From CAIKZZ01 sp035604595 (GTDB lineage Bacteria; Pseudomonadota; Gammaproteobacteria; Steroidobacterales; Steroidobacteraceae): a stretch of 63,819 nucleotides of DNA. Below, in pieces: positions 7,792 through 15,104 of the stretch. The translations under genes and the position numbers were made by a program. The notes under the pieces are model-generated. The model was not told the origin of the DNA and ran no database searches. It saw only the letters and a list, made by a program, of their open reading frames with translations. Where the stretch lies: the NCBI GenBank assembly GCA_035604595.1, contig DATNIE010000006.1, forward strand, positions 1-63,819. The letters are read 5' to 3'. The stretch's first letter is position 1, and each line of letters starts with the position of its first letter.

Positions 7792-8319
7792 ATGTCCAGA
7801 GTCGCAAAAAAGCCGGTAGCACTGCCGCAGGGCGTGACCGCCACTGTCGCTTCCGGAAACGTCACGCTGAAGGGCACGAAGGGATCCCTGACGCTCGCGC
7901 TCGCCGCGGGCGTGTCGGTTGCGCAGGACAAGCAGACGCTGACCGTGCAGGTCGAGTCTGACGCGCTGCGGCCAGCCGCTGGGGCGGCCCGCGCGCACCT
8001 GGCCAACATGGTGCTCGGCGTCACCCGGGGCTTCGAACGCAAGCTCGAGCTCGTCGGCGTCGGCTATCGCGCGGCGTTGCAGGGTAAGTCGCTCAACCTG
8101 ACGCTCGGATTCTCTCACCCGGTCGTGTACCCCGTGCCCGAGGGAATCACGATCGAGACGCCGACCCAGACGGAGATCATCGTCAAGGGGACCGACCGCC
8201 AGAAGGTAGGCCAGGTGGCCGCCGAGATCCGCGGCTACCGCCCACCCGAGCCCTACAAGGGCAAGGGCGTGCGCTACTTCGGCGAGAAGATCGAGCTCAA
8301 GGAAGCGAAGAAGAAGTAG
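7792..8319 (+). CDS. rplF: 50S ribosomal protein L6
   Basis: L6 lies near the L7/L12 stalk base and the sarcin-ricin loop. The ATG at 7792 (MSRVAKKPV) matches the family start; an in-frame upstream start at 7768 would overlap rpsH and is unlikely. The protein is 175 aa with the GFERKLELVGVGYRA and GYRPPEPYKGKGVRY motifs. Confidence 0.96.
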   Translation: MSRVAKKPVALPQGVTATVASGNVTLKGTKGSLTLALAAGVSVAQDKQTLTVQVESDALRPAAGAARAHLANMVLGVTRGFERKLELVGVGYRAALQGKSLNLTLGFSHPVVYPVPEGITIETPTQTEIIVKGTDRQKVGQVAAEIRGYRPPEPYKGKGVRYFGEKIELKEAKKK

Positions 8320-8325
8320 GCCGCC

Positions 8326-8691
8326 ATGAAGAAGATCATCGACAAGAAGGGAACGCGCCTGCGGCGCGCCACGAAATCGCGCGCCAAGATCCGCGAGCTG
8401 CGCGTTGCGCGCCTGACGGTACACCGCACGCCGCAGCACATGTACGCGCAGATCATCGACGGCGACGGCAGCAAGGTGCTCGTCAGTGCCTCGACGCTGC
8501 AGGCGGACGTCAAGGACGGGCTCAAGGGCACCGGCAACGCGGCGGCGGCCGCTGCCGTGGGCAAGGCGATCGCCGCGCGCGCCAAGGCCGCCGGGATCAC
8601 GACAGTCGCTTTCGACCGGGCGGGCTATCGCTATCACGGGCGGGTCAAAGCGCTCGCCGATGCCGCCCGCGAGGGCGGGTTGGCTTTCTAA
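8326..8691 (+). CDS. rplR: 50S ribosomal protein L18
   Basis: L18 is a 5S rRNA-binding protein. The protein is 121 aa with a basic N-terminus and the conserved end FDRAGYRYHGRVKALADAAREGGL. It starts 6 bp after rplF. Confidence 0.96.
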   Translation: MKKIIDKKGTRLRRATKSRAKIRELRVARLTVHRTPQHMYAQIIDGDGSKVLVSASTLQADVKDGLKGTGNAAAAAAVGKAIAARAKAAGITTVAFDRAGYRYHGRVKALADAAREGGLAF

Positions 8692-8716
8692 CAGGTTTCC
8701 AGGCAGGGATTTCACC

Positions 8717-9223
8717 ATGGCGAGACCCGATAAGACGTCCAGCGGCGACGACCTGATCGAGAAGCTGGTCGCGGTCAACCGCACCGCGAAGGTCGTGAAG
8801 GGTGGCCGGCAGTTCGGCTTCACCGCACTCACGGTCGTCGGCGATGGCGCCGGCCGCGTCGGCTTCGGCTACGGCAAGGCGCGCGAGGTGCCCACGGCGA
8901 TCGCGAAGGCGATGCAGCAGGCGCGCAAGAACATGCTGACGGTGCCATTGCGCGAGGAGTCGATCCATTACGCAATCAAGGGCCGCCACGGCACGACGCG
9001 CGTTTACATGCAGCCGGCCTCGGGCGGAACCGGCGTGATCGCCGGCGGCGGCATGCGCGCGGTGTTCGAGTGTGCGGGCGTGCGCAACGTGCTGGCGAAG
9101 AGCTACGGCTCGCGTAATCCGATCAACGTCGTGCGCGCGACCTTCAACGCGCTGGCGCACATCGCCTCGCCCGAGGACATCGCCGCCAAACGCGGCAAGA
9201 CGGTCGAGGAGATCCTGGCCTGA
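8717..9223 (+). CDS. rpsE: 30S ribosomal protein S5
   Basis: S5 is important for decoding accuracy and mRNA entry. The ATG at 8717 gives 168 aa (167 in E. coli); the longer reading from 8486 is a shadow of rplR. The VKGGRQFGFTALTVVGDG and GYGKAREVPTAI motifs and the GTGVIAGGGMRAVFE loop are present. Confidence 0.96.
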   Translation: MARPDKTSSGDDLIEKLVAVNRTAKVVKGGRQFGFTALTVVGDGAGRVGFGYGKAREVPTAIAKAMQQARKNMLTVPLREESIHYAIKGRHGTTRVYMQPASGGTGVIAGGGMRAVFECAGVRNVLAKSYGSRNPINVVRATFNALAHIASPEDIAAKRGKTVEEILA

Positions 9224-9252
9224 CGGCCCGGCGCACCGCGAGGAACTCCAGC

Positions 9253-9435
9253 ATGAGCGGCAAGATCAAAGTCACGCAGAAGCGGAGCACCGCCGGGCAG
9301 CTCAAGAACATCCGCGCCTCGGTTCGCGGCCTCGGTCTGCGGCGCATCGGCCACGCGGTCGAGGTGCTCGATACGGCGCCAAACCGCGGCATGATCCGCG
9401 CCGCCGGGCATCTGCTCGCGGTCGAGAAGGCATAA
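9253..9435 (+). CDS. rpmD: 50S ribosomal protein L30
   Basis: L30 is a small 23S rRNA-binding protein. The protein is 60 aa with the conserved IKVTQKRSTAG start and a GLGLRRIGH motif. It lies 29 bp after rpsE and 14 bp before rplO. Confidence 0.95.
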   Translation: MSGKIKVTQKRSTAGQLKNIRASVRGLGLRRIGHAVEVLDTAPNRGMIRAAGHLLAVEKA

Positions 9436-9449
9436 ACGAAGGTACGGCG

Positions 9450-9890
9450 ATGAAACTCAACGACATTCAGCCCGCCGCGGGCAGCAAGAGGCCGCGCCTG
9501 CGGGTCGGCCGCGGCGGCTCGGCCGGCCAGGGCAAGACCTGCGGCCGCGGCGTCAAGGGGCAGCGCGCGCGCAAGGGCGGCTACCACAAGGTCGGCTTCG
9601 AGGGTGGCCAGATGCCGTTGCAGCGCCGGCTGCCGAAGGTGGGGTTTCGCTCGAAGGTCAAGCCGACGCGCGCCGAGATCACGCTCGACACGCTCGCGAG
9701 ACTCGCCGGGAAACACGGCGGCGCAGTCGATCTCGAGGCGGTCAAGGCCGCGAGCGCGGTTCCGGCCGGCATCGAGAAGGTCAAGGTGATCCTGTCCGGC
9801 AAGATCTCCGGGCCGGTGATCGTCAAGGGTCTCGGGGTCACCAAGGGTGCGCGGGCCGCGATCGAAGCGGCCGGCGGGCGGATCGAGTAG
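9450..9890 (+). CDS. rplO: 50S ribosomal protein L15
   Basis: L15 is a late-assembly 50S protein. The ATG at 9450 (MKLNDIQPAAGSK) is the family start. The protein is 146 aa with the Gly/Arg-rich RVGRGGSAGQGKTCGRG and GFEGGQMPLQRRLPK motifs. secY follows after 6 bp, the usual arrangement. Confidence 0.96.
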   Translation: MKLNDIQPAAGSKRPRLRVGRGGSAGQGKTCGRGVKGQRARKGGYHKVGFEGGQMPLQRRLPKVGFRSKVKPTRAEITLDTLARLAGKHGGAVDLEAVKAASAVPAGIEKVKVILSGKISGPVIVKGLGVTKGARAAIEAAGGRIE

Positions 9891-9896
9891 GCGCGT

Positions 9897-11261
9897 ATGT
9901 CCTCAGCCGGCGCCAATCCAATGAGCGGTCTCGGTGCAGCCGCGCGGCTGACGGAGATCCGTCAACGCCTTTTCTTCCTGATGGGCGGACTCATCGTCTA
10001 TCGGATCGGCACGTTCATTCCGACGCCCGGCATCGACCCGATCGCACTGGCGAAGTTCTTTCAGGAGCAGGAAGGGACGATCCTCGGCCTGTTCAACATG
10101 TTTTCGGGCGGCGCGCTGTCGCGGCTGTCGATCTTTGCGCTCGGCGTGATGCCGTACATCTCGGCGTCGATCATCATCCAGATGGTCGCGGTCGTGTACC
10201 CGCCCTGGGCCGAATGGCGCAAGGAGGGCGAAGCCGGCCGGCGGCGCATCACCCAGCTGACGCGCTATACGACAGTGTTCCTGTCGATCTTCCAGGGTCT
10301 CGGCGCGTCGTACGCGTTCCAGAACCAGGGCGTGGTGCTGAATCCGGGCTGGTACTTTCTGCTCACCGCCACCGTGACGCTGACCACGGGCACGCTGTTC
10401 CTGATGTGGCTGGGCGAGCAGATTACCGAGCGCGGCATCGGCAACGGCATCTCGATGATCATCCTGTCCGGCATCATCGCCGGGCTCCCGGCAGCACTCG
10501 GCAACAGCGTGACCCAGATCGGCACCGGCGAGATGAACCCGGCGTTCGCGATCGTGCTGCTGCTCGTGATCGGGGCGGTCACCATGTTCGTGGTGTTCGT
10601 CGAGAGCGGTCAGCGCCGCATCGCCGTCAACTACGCCAAGCGCATGGTCGGGCGACGCATGCTGGCCGGCCAGTCGAGCCACCTGCCGTTCAAGCTCAAC
10701 ATGTCGGGCGTGATTCCACCGATCTTCGCCTCCTCGCTGCTGCTGTTTCCGGCGACGCTCGCGAATTTCGCCGGGACCGGTACCGGTGAGGCGGGCCTCG
10801 GCGGTGGCCTCAAGATCTTCATGCAGAACGTGGCGGCGGCGCTCGGCTACGGCCAGCCGCTGCACATGCTGCTGTACGGCACGCTGATCGTGTTCTTCTG
10901 CTTCTTTTACACCGGGCTCGTATTCAACTCGCGCGAGACGGCCGACAACCTCAAGAAGGCGGGCGCCTTCATCCCGGGCATCCGTCCGGGCCAGCAGACC
11001 GGAGAGTACATCGACCGCGTGCTGACGCGCCTGACGCTGTGGGGCGCGGTCTACGTCACGGCGGTGTGCCTGCTTCCCGAGATTCTGATCTCCTGGGGCA
11101 ATGTGCCGTTCTACTTCGGCGGCACGTCGCTCCTGATCATCGTGGTCGTGGTCATGGACTTTATTGCGCAGCTGCGCGCCCACATGATGTCCCACCAGTA
11201 CGAAGGCTTGATCAAGAAAGCCAACCTGCGCGGCGTGAGCCGGGCGGGTGCGCCGCGCTGA
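9897..11261 (+). CDS. secY: Protein translocase subunit SecY
   Basis: SecY is the channel of the SecYEG translocon in the inner membrane. The 454-aa protein has the ten hydrophobic spans of the family, the GTFIPTPGID motif after the first span, a plug region around NMFSGGALSRLSIFALGVMP, and the terminal HQYEGLIKKANLRG signature. rpmJ follows after 35 bp, which closes the spc operon. Confidence 0.97.
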   Translation: MSSAGANPMSGLGAAARLTEIRQRLFFLMGGLIVYRIGTFIPTPGIDPIALAKFFQEQEGTILGLFNMFSGGALSRLSIFALGVMPYISASIIIQMVAVVYPPWAEWRKEGEAGRRRITQLTRYTTVFLSIFQGLGASYAFQNQGVVLNPGWYFLLTATVTLTTGTLFLMWLGEQITERGIGNGISMIILSGIIAGLPAALGNSVTQIGTGEMNPAFAIVLLLVIGAVTMFVVFVESGQRRIAVNYAKRMVGRRMLAGQSSHLPFKLNMSGVIPPIFASSLLLFPATLANFAGTGTGEAGLGGGLKIFMQNVAAALGYGQPLHMLLYGTLIVFFCFFYTGLVFNSRETADNLKKAGAFIPGIRPGQQTGEYIDRVLTRLTLWGAVYVTAVCLLPEILISWGNVPFYFGGTSLLIIVVVVMDFIAQLRAHMMSHQYEGLIKKANLRGVSRAGAPR

Positions 11262-11296
11262 GCGCGGCGCCGTCGCCCATCCGAGGATTGCGAGTC

Positions 11297-11410
11297 ATGA
11301 AAGTCCGTCCGTCCGTCAAGAAGATCTGCAAGAACTGCAAGGTCGTCCGCCGTCGGCGCGTCGTGTACATCATTTGCACCGACGCCCGCCACAAGCAGCG
11401 TCAGGGCTGA
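11297..11410 (+). CDS. rpmJ: 50S ribosomal protein L36
   Basis: L36 is one of the smallest ribosomal proteins, 37 aa here. It begins MKVRPSVKKICKNC and carries the zinc ligands CxxC...C-x4-H (KICKNC and CTDARH), so it is the zinc-binding (C+) form. It ends the spc operon; a promoter for the next operon lies in the following 127 bp. Confidence 0.95.
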   Translation: MKVRPSVKKICKNCKVVRRRRVVYIICTDARHKQRQG

Positions 11411-11472
11411 GACGGGACCGGCTGGAGGCGCCTGTGGGCGGCCCGGGCGGCCGACGATCGAGGCTCGGCGAA

Positions 11473-11501
11473 TTGAATTAGTAGGGTTTTTTGGCTATAC
11501 T
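11473..11501 (+). promoter_or_regulatory. Sigma70-type promoter of the alpha operon (rpsM)
   Basis: TTGAAT at 11473-11478 and TATACT at 11496-11501 are separated by exactly 17 bp, in a locally A+T-rich patch within otherwise GC-rich DNA. Transcription would start near 11508, about 30 nt before the rpsM ATG. This matches the known start of a separate alpha operon before rpsM in gammaproteobacteria. Confidence 0.8.
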
Positions 11502-11537
11502 GTTACGCTTTTCTCGCGGCATTTCTTAGGGCAACAC

Positions 11538-11918
11538 ATGGCGCGTATTGCCGGCATCAATATCCCGATGAACAAGCACATCGTCATCGGGCTGACGCAC
11601 ATCTACGGTGTCGGCCGCTCGACGGCGGAGAAGGCCTGTGAGGTTGCGGGCGTCGCACCGACGACCCGCACCAAGGACCTGACCGAACCGGAGGTTGCCG
11701 GGCTCAGATCGTTCATCGCCCGCGTCACCGTCGAGGGCGACCTGCGGCGCGAGACCGCAATGAACATCAAGCGGTTGATGGACATGGGTTCGTATCGGGG
11801 CATCCGCCACCGCAAGGGACTGCCGATGCGCGGCCAGCGCACCCGCACCAACGCCCGCACCCGCAAGGGTCCGCGCAAGCAGGCGGTCAAGCTGAACGCG
11901 CCGCCGGGCAAGATCTGA
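11538..11918 (+). CDS. rpsM: 30S ribosomal protein S13
   Basis: S13 of the 30S head makes intersubunit bridges. The protein is 126 aa (118 in E. coli) with the ARIAGINIPMNKHIVIGLTHIYGVG start and the GQRTRTNARTRKGPRK tail. It is the first gene of the alpha operon, behind the promoter at 11473-11501. Confidence 0.97.
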   Translation: MARIAGINIPMNKHIVIGLTHIYGVGRSTAEKACEVAGVAPTTRTKDLTEPEVAGLRSFIARVTVEGDLRRETAMNIKRLMDMGSYRGIRHRKGLPMRGQRTRTNARTRKGPRKQAVKLNAPPGKI

Positions 11919-11942
11919 TCAAACTCGTAGGAACACTCGCGA

Positions 11943-12362
11943 ATGTCTGAACAGAAGCAGCAGCAACCCGCGGCCGACGCAAAGAAGGCGCCGCGCGTCA
12001 AGAAGGCCCGCCGCCAGGTCAGCGACGCGGTGGCCCACGTGCATGCCTCGTTCAACAACACGATCATCACGATCACCGACCGGCAGGGCAACGTGCTCAG
12101 CTGGGCGACTTCGGGCGGCTGCGGCTTTCGCGGCTCGAGGAAAAGCACGCCGTTTGCAGCGCAGGTCGCGGCCGAGAAGGCCGGAGTCGCAGTGCAGGAG
12201 CACGGGGTGCGCAACGTCGAGGTGCGGGTCAAGGGTCCCGGCCCGGGTCGCGAGTCTGCCGTCCGCGCGCTCAACGCCTGCGGCCTCAAGGTCACCAGCA
12301 TTTCGGACGTGACCCCGATCCCGCACAACGGTTGCCGTCCGCCGAAGAAGCGGCGCGTCTGA
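11943..12362 (+). CDS. rpsK: 30S ribosomal protein S11
   Basis: S11 forms part of the platform near the E site. The protein is 139 aa, with an N-terminal extension of about 10 residues containing a Gln/Ala/Lys run. The core VHASFNNTIITITDRQGN and the terminal DVTPIPHNGCRPPKKRRV are highly conserved. Confidence 0.96.
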   Translation: MSEQKQQQPAADAKKAPRVKKARRQVSDAVAHVHASFNNTIITITDRQGNVLSWATSGGCGFRGSRKSTPFAAQVAAEKAGVAVQEHGVRNVEVRVKGPGPGRESAVRALNACGLKVTSISDVTPIPHNGCRPPKKRRV

Positions 12363-12399
12363 CGCGCCCGCCGCGCCGCAACCAGTTTCAAGGAACGCA

Positions 12400-13023
12400 A
12401 TGGCAAGATATTTGGGTCCGAAGTGCAAGCTCTCGCGCCGCGAGGGCACCGACCTGTTTCTGAAGAGCGGGGTCAAGTCCCTCGAGTCCAAGTGCAAGCT
12501 CGAGGTGCCACCGGGCGGTGTCAAGGGCGAGCGCAGGCAGCGCCTGTCGGACTATGGCGTGCAGCTACGCGAGAAGCAGAAGCTGCGGCGCATGTACGGC
12601 GTGCTGGAACGCCAGTTTCGCAATTATTACGCCAAGGCGGCCGGTCGCCCCGGTGCGACGGGCGAGACCCTGTTGAAGTCGCTGGAACGGCGCCTCGACA
12701 ACGTGGTGTACCGAATGGGCTTCGCGTCGACCCGCGCCGAAGCCCGCCAGCTCGTGTCGCACAAGGGCATCAGCGTCAACGGCAAGCCCGTGAATGTGCC
12801 GTCGTACCAGGTCAGTGCCGGTGACACGATCGAGGTGCGCGAGCACGCCAAGAAACAGGGGCGCATCGCGAGTGCGCTTGCGATCGCAGCTCAGGCCGGC
12901 CTGCCCGACTGGGTGCTGGTCGATGACAAGAAGATGTCCGGAACGCTGAAGTCGGTCCCGGATCGGGATGAGATCCTGCCGGACATCAACGAGAACCTCA
13001 TCGTCGAGTTGTACTCGAAGTAA
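12400..13023 (+). CDS. rpsD: 30S ribosomal protein S4
   Basis: S4 is a primary 16S rRNA binder and, in E. coli, the repressor of the alpha operon. The protein is 207 aa with the ARYLGPKCKLSRREGTDLFLKS start, the EKQKLRRMYGVLERQF segment and an S4 RNA-binding domain (about residues 95-160, LDNVVYRMGFASTRAEARQLV). No zinc cysteines cluster at the N-terminus. Confidence 0.97.
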   Translation: MARYLGPKCKLSRREGTDLFLKSGVKSLESKCKLEVPPGGVKGERRQRLSDYGVQLREKQKLRRMYGVLERQFRNYYAKAAGRPGATGETLLKSLERRLDNVVYRMGFASTRAEARQLVSHKGISVNGKPVNVPSYQVSAGDTIEVREHAKKQGRIASALAIAAQAGLPDWVLVDDKKMSGTLKSVPDRDEILPDINENLIVELYSK

Positions 13024-13080
13024 ACGGATTCAAGGCCCTCTCCGCCGGAGAGGCCACAGACCAGACTCCAGGTGCCGCAC

Positions 13081-14082
13081 ATGCAGGGATCAGTCGCAGA
13101 ATTTCTGAAGCCGCGCGTCGTCAAGGTAACCCCGCAGGGCCCGCAGCACGCGCGCGTCGTCATCGAACCGTTCGAACGGGGCTTCGGCCACACGCTCGGC
13201 AATGCACTGCGCCGCGTGCTGCTGTCCTCGCTCCCTGGTGCTGCCATCACCGAGGTCGAGATCGATGGTGTGCTGCACGAGTACACCTCCATCGAGGGCG
13301 TCCAGGAGGACGTCGTCGACGTGCTGCTGAACCTCAAACAGGTCGCGGTGCGGATGCACGCGCGCGACGAGTCGGAGCTGCGGCTCGTCAAGAAAGGTCC
13401 GGGGCCGGTGCGGGCCGGCGACATCCAGGGCGACCATGACGTCGAGATCCTGAACCCGGAGCTCATCATCGCGAACCTGACCAAGGCCGGCGAACTCAAC
13501 ATGACGCTCAAGATCGAGCGTGGCCGCGGCTACCGCCCGGCAGTCGCGCGGGGCTTCGAGGAGCAGACGCGCCCGATCGGCCGGCTGCAGCTCGATGCCT
13601 CGTTCTCGCCCGTGCGCCGCGTCACCTACAACGTCGAGTCGGCCCGCGTCGAGCAGCGCACCGACCTCGACAAGCTGATCATCGACATCGAGACCAACGG
13701 CACGATCGATCCGGAAGAGGCGATCCGCCGCGCCGGCGGCATCCTCAAGGACCAGCTGTCGGTATTCGTCGACCTGCAGGGTCAGGAGGAGGGCGCCCAG
13801 AAGGCCGTCGAGACGCAGTTCGACCCGATCCTGCTGCGGCCGGTCGACGAGCTCGAGCTCACGGTCCGCAGCGCGAACTGCCTCAAGGCCGAGAACATCC
13901 ACTACATCGGCGACCTGGTGCAGCGCACCGAGGTCGAGCTGCTGCGCACGCCGAACCTCGGCAAGAAGTCGCTGACCGAGATCAAGGAAGTGCTCGAGAG
14001 CCACGGCCTGTCGCTCGGCATGCGTCTGGAGGGCTGGCCGCCGGTGACGCTGCGGCGGGAAGACGAGTACAAGACGGCCTGA
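13081..14082 (+). CDS. rpoA: DNA-directed RNA polymerase subunit alpha
   Basis: Alpha dimerises to nucleate RNA polymerase assembly, and its C-terminal domain contacts UP elements and activators such as CRP (a homologue is encoded at 61719-62471). I used ATG 13081 because MQGSVAEFLKPR is the family start; a GTG 9 nt upstream is also in frame. The protein is 333 aa with the LGNALRRVLLSSLPG motif, VEQRTDLDKL, and the C-terminal LKAENIHYIGDLVQRTEVELLRTPNLG domain. It is 57 bp after rpsD. Confidence 0.97.
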   Translation: MQGSVAEFLKPRVVKVTPQGPQHARVVIEPFERGFGHTLGNALRRVLLSSLPGAAITEVEIDGVLHEYTSIEGVQEDVVDVLLNLKQVAVRMHARDESELRLVKKGPGPVRAGDIQGDHDVEILNPELIIANLTKAGELNMTLKIERGRGYRPAVARGFEEQTRPIGRLQLDASFSPVRRVTYNVESARVEQRTDLDKLIIDIETNGTIDPEEAIRRAGGILKDQLSVFVDLQGQEEGAQKAVETQFDPILLRPVDELELTVRSANCLKAENIHYIGDLVQRTEVELLRTPNLGKKSLTEIKEVLESHGLSLGMRLEGWPPVTLRREDEYKTA

Positions 14083-14118
14083 CGTCGACGTCGCGGCCAC
14101 AGCGGAATCCATAGACTC

Positions 14119-14604
14119 ATGCGTCACCATCACTCAGGGCGGCAACTGTCCCGCAACAGTTCCCATCGGCACGCGCTGATGCGAAACCTGGCGGCGGCGC
14201 TGCTGCGCTACGAGACCATCCGCACGACCGTGCCGAAGGCCAAGGAATTGCGCCGGGTCGTCGAGCCGATCATCACGCTCGGTAAGACCGACAGCCTCGC
14301 CGCGCGGCGTCGCGCCTTCGCCAAGCTCCGGGACGAGGCGCTTGTCGAGAAGCTGTTCATGGACCTCGGTCCGCGCTTCAAAGCGCGCGCCGGCGGCTAC
14401 ACCCGCATCCTCAAGATGGAGGAGCGTCCCGGTGACTCGGCCCCGATGGCGATGATGCAGCTCGTCAAGAAGGCCGCCATGGCGGCCGACGCGGCGCCCC
14501 CGCCGGAGGAGAAGCCGGCGAAGCGTGCCCGCAAGAAGGCGGCGCCCGCCGCGGAGGCGGCCCCGGTCGACAAGAAGCCGCGCCGCAAGAAGGCGGCGGC
14601 GTGA
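14119..14604 (+). CDS. rplQ: 50S ribosomal protein L17 with long basic tail
   Basis: L17 lies near the tunnel exit. The core (about residues 1-120) has the MRHHHSGRQLSRNSSHRHALMRN-like start and FMDLGPRFKARAGGYTRI. The protein is 161 aa, about 34 longer than in E. coli. The extra C-terminus is a low-complexity Ala/Pro/Lys/Arg tail with three K/R clusters. It is the last gene of the alpha operon and is followed by a strong terminator. Confidence 0.95.
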   Translation: MRHHHSGRQLSRNSSHRHALMRNLAAALLRYETIRTTVPKAKELRRVVEPIITLGKTDSLAARRRAFAKLRDEALVEKLFMDLGPRFKARAGGYTRILKMEERPGDSAPMAMMQLVKKAAMAADAAPPPEEKPAKRARKKAAPAAEAAPVDKKPRRKKAAA

Positions 14605-14666
14605 GCAACGATTAGTCCGGCGATTTCCGGCGTTCCCTGACAGGACACCGGGTCGTCATAGTGGTA

Positions 14667-14696
14667 GGCCGGGGTATCCCCCCGGCCTTTTTTTTT
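14667..14696 (+). terminator. Intrinsic terminator of the ribosomal protein operons
   Basis: GGCCGGGG (14667-14674) pairs perfectly with CCCCGGCC (14680-14687) around a 5-nt loop and is followed at once by nine T residues (14688-14696). It lies 62 bp after rplQ. Confidence 0.92.
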
Positions 14697-14745
14697 GCAG
14701 CTCTCACCGCGGATTGCCCGGCTTGCGTTCATCGGTCTGACATGG

Positions 14746-14765
14746 TACCTTGTTGCACAAAGGTA
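14746..14765. promoter_or_regulatory. Palindromic operator-like site before padR
   Basis: TACCTTGTTG (14746-14755) is followed directly by CACAAAGGTA (14756-14765), an inverted repeat with 8 of 10 positions matching. It lies 12 bp before the ATG of a PadR-type regulator. PadR proteins commonly repress their own operon through dyad sites, so autoregulation is a reasonable inference. A possible -35 (TTGCGT, 14723-14728) lies 17 bp upstream of the site, which would place the site over the -10. Confidence 0.5.
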
Positions 14766-14777
14766 GCATAACAGCCC

Positions 14778-15101
14778 ATGGATATTGACCAGAAGTTCAG
14801 TCCGATCCGCAAAGGACTGCTCGAATTCCTGGTGCTCAAGATCATCAGCGGCACCACGGTGTACGTGGCAGACATTCTGAAGCGGCTGTCAGGCACGGAG
14901 TTCGCGACGCAGGAAGGAACGCTCTATCCGCTGCTCAGCAGGCTGCGCCGCGAAGGGCTCGTGGACTACGAATGGCAGGAGTCGGAAGCGGGCCCGCCGC
15001 GCAAGTACTACCGGCTGACGGCAGCCGGCCAGTCGCAACTCGCGGAGCTCGACGAGTACTGGGCAAGGATCAACAAAACCATTGTGGCGCTGGGGATCTG
15101 A
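14778..15101 (+). CDS. PadR-family transcriptional regulator
   Basis: A 107-aa winged-helix protein. The N-terminal KGLLEFLVLKIISG helix, the EGTLYPLLSRLRREGLV recognition region and the RKYYRLTAAGQSQL wing are the PadR signature. The long C-terminal dimerisation helix is short, as in the small PadR class. It lies 3 bp upstream of a PspC-domain membrane protein, a common pairing in which the regulator controls the membrane-protein gene. The likely operator is the dyad at 14746-14765. The ligand is unknown. Confidence 0.88.
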   Translation: MDIDQKFSPIRKGLLEFLVLKIISGTTVYVADILKRLSGTEFATQEGTLYPLLSRLRREGLVDYEWQESEAGPPRKYYRLTAAGQSQLAELDEYWARINKTIVALGI

Positions 15102-15104
15102 ATC

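Noticed and set aside
9903..11195. 430-codon minus-strand frame opposite secY
   Set aside because: Its His/Arg/Asp-rich composition is a mirror of the secY codons; no domain is recognisable.
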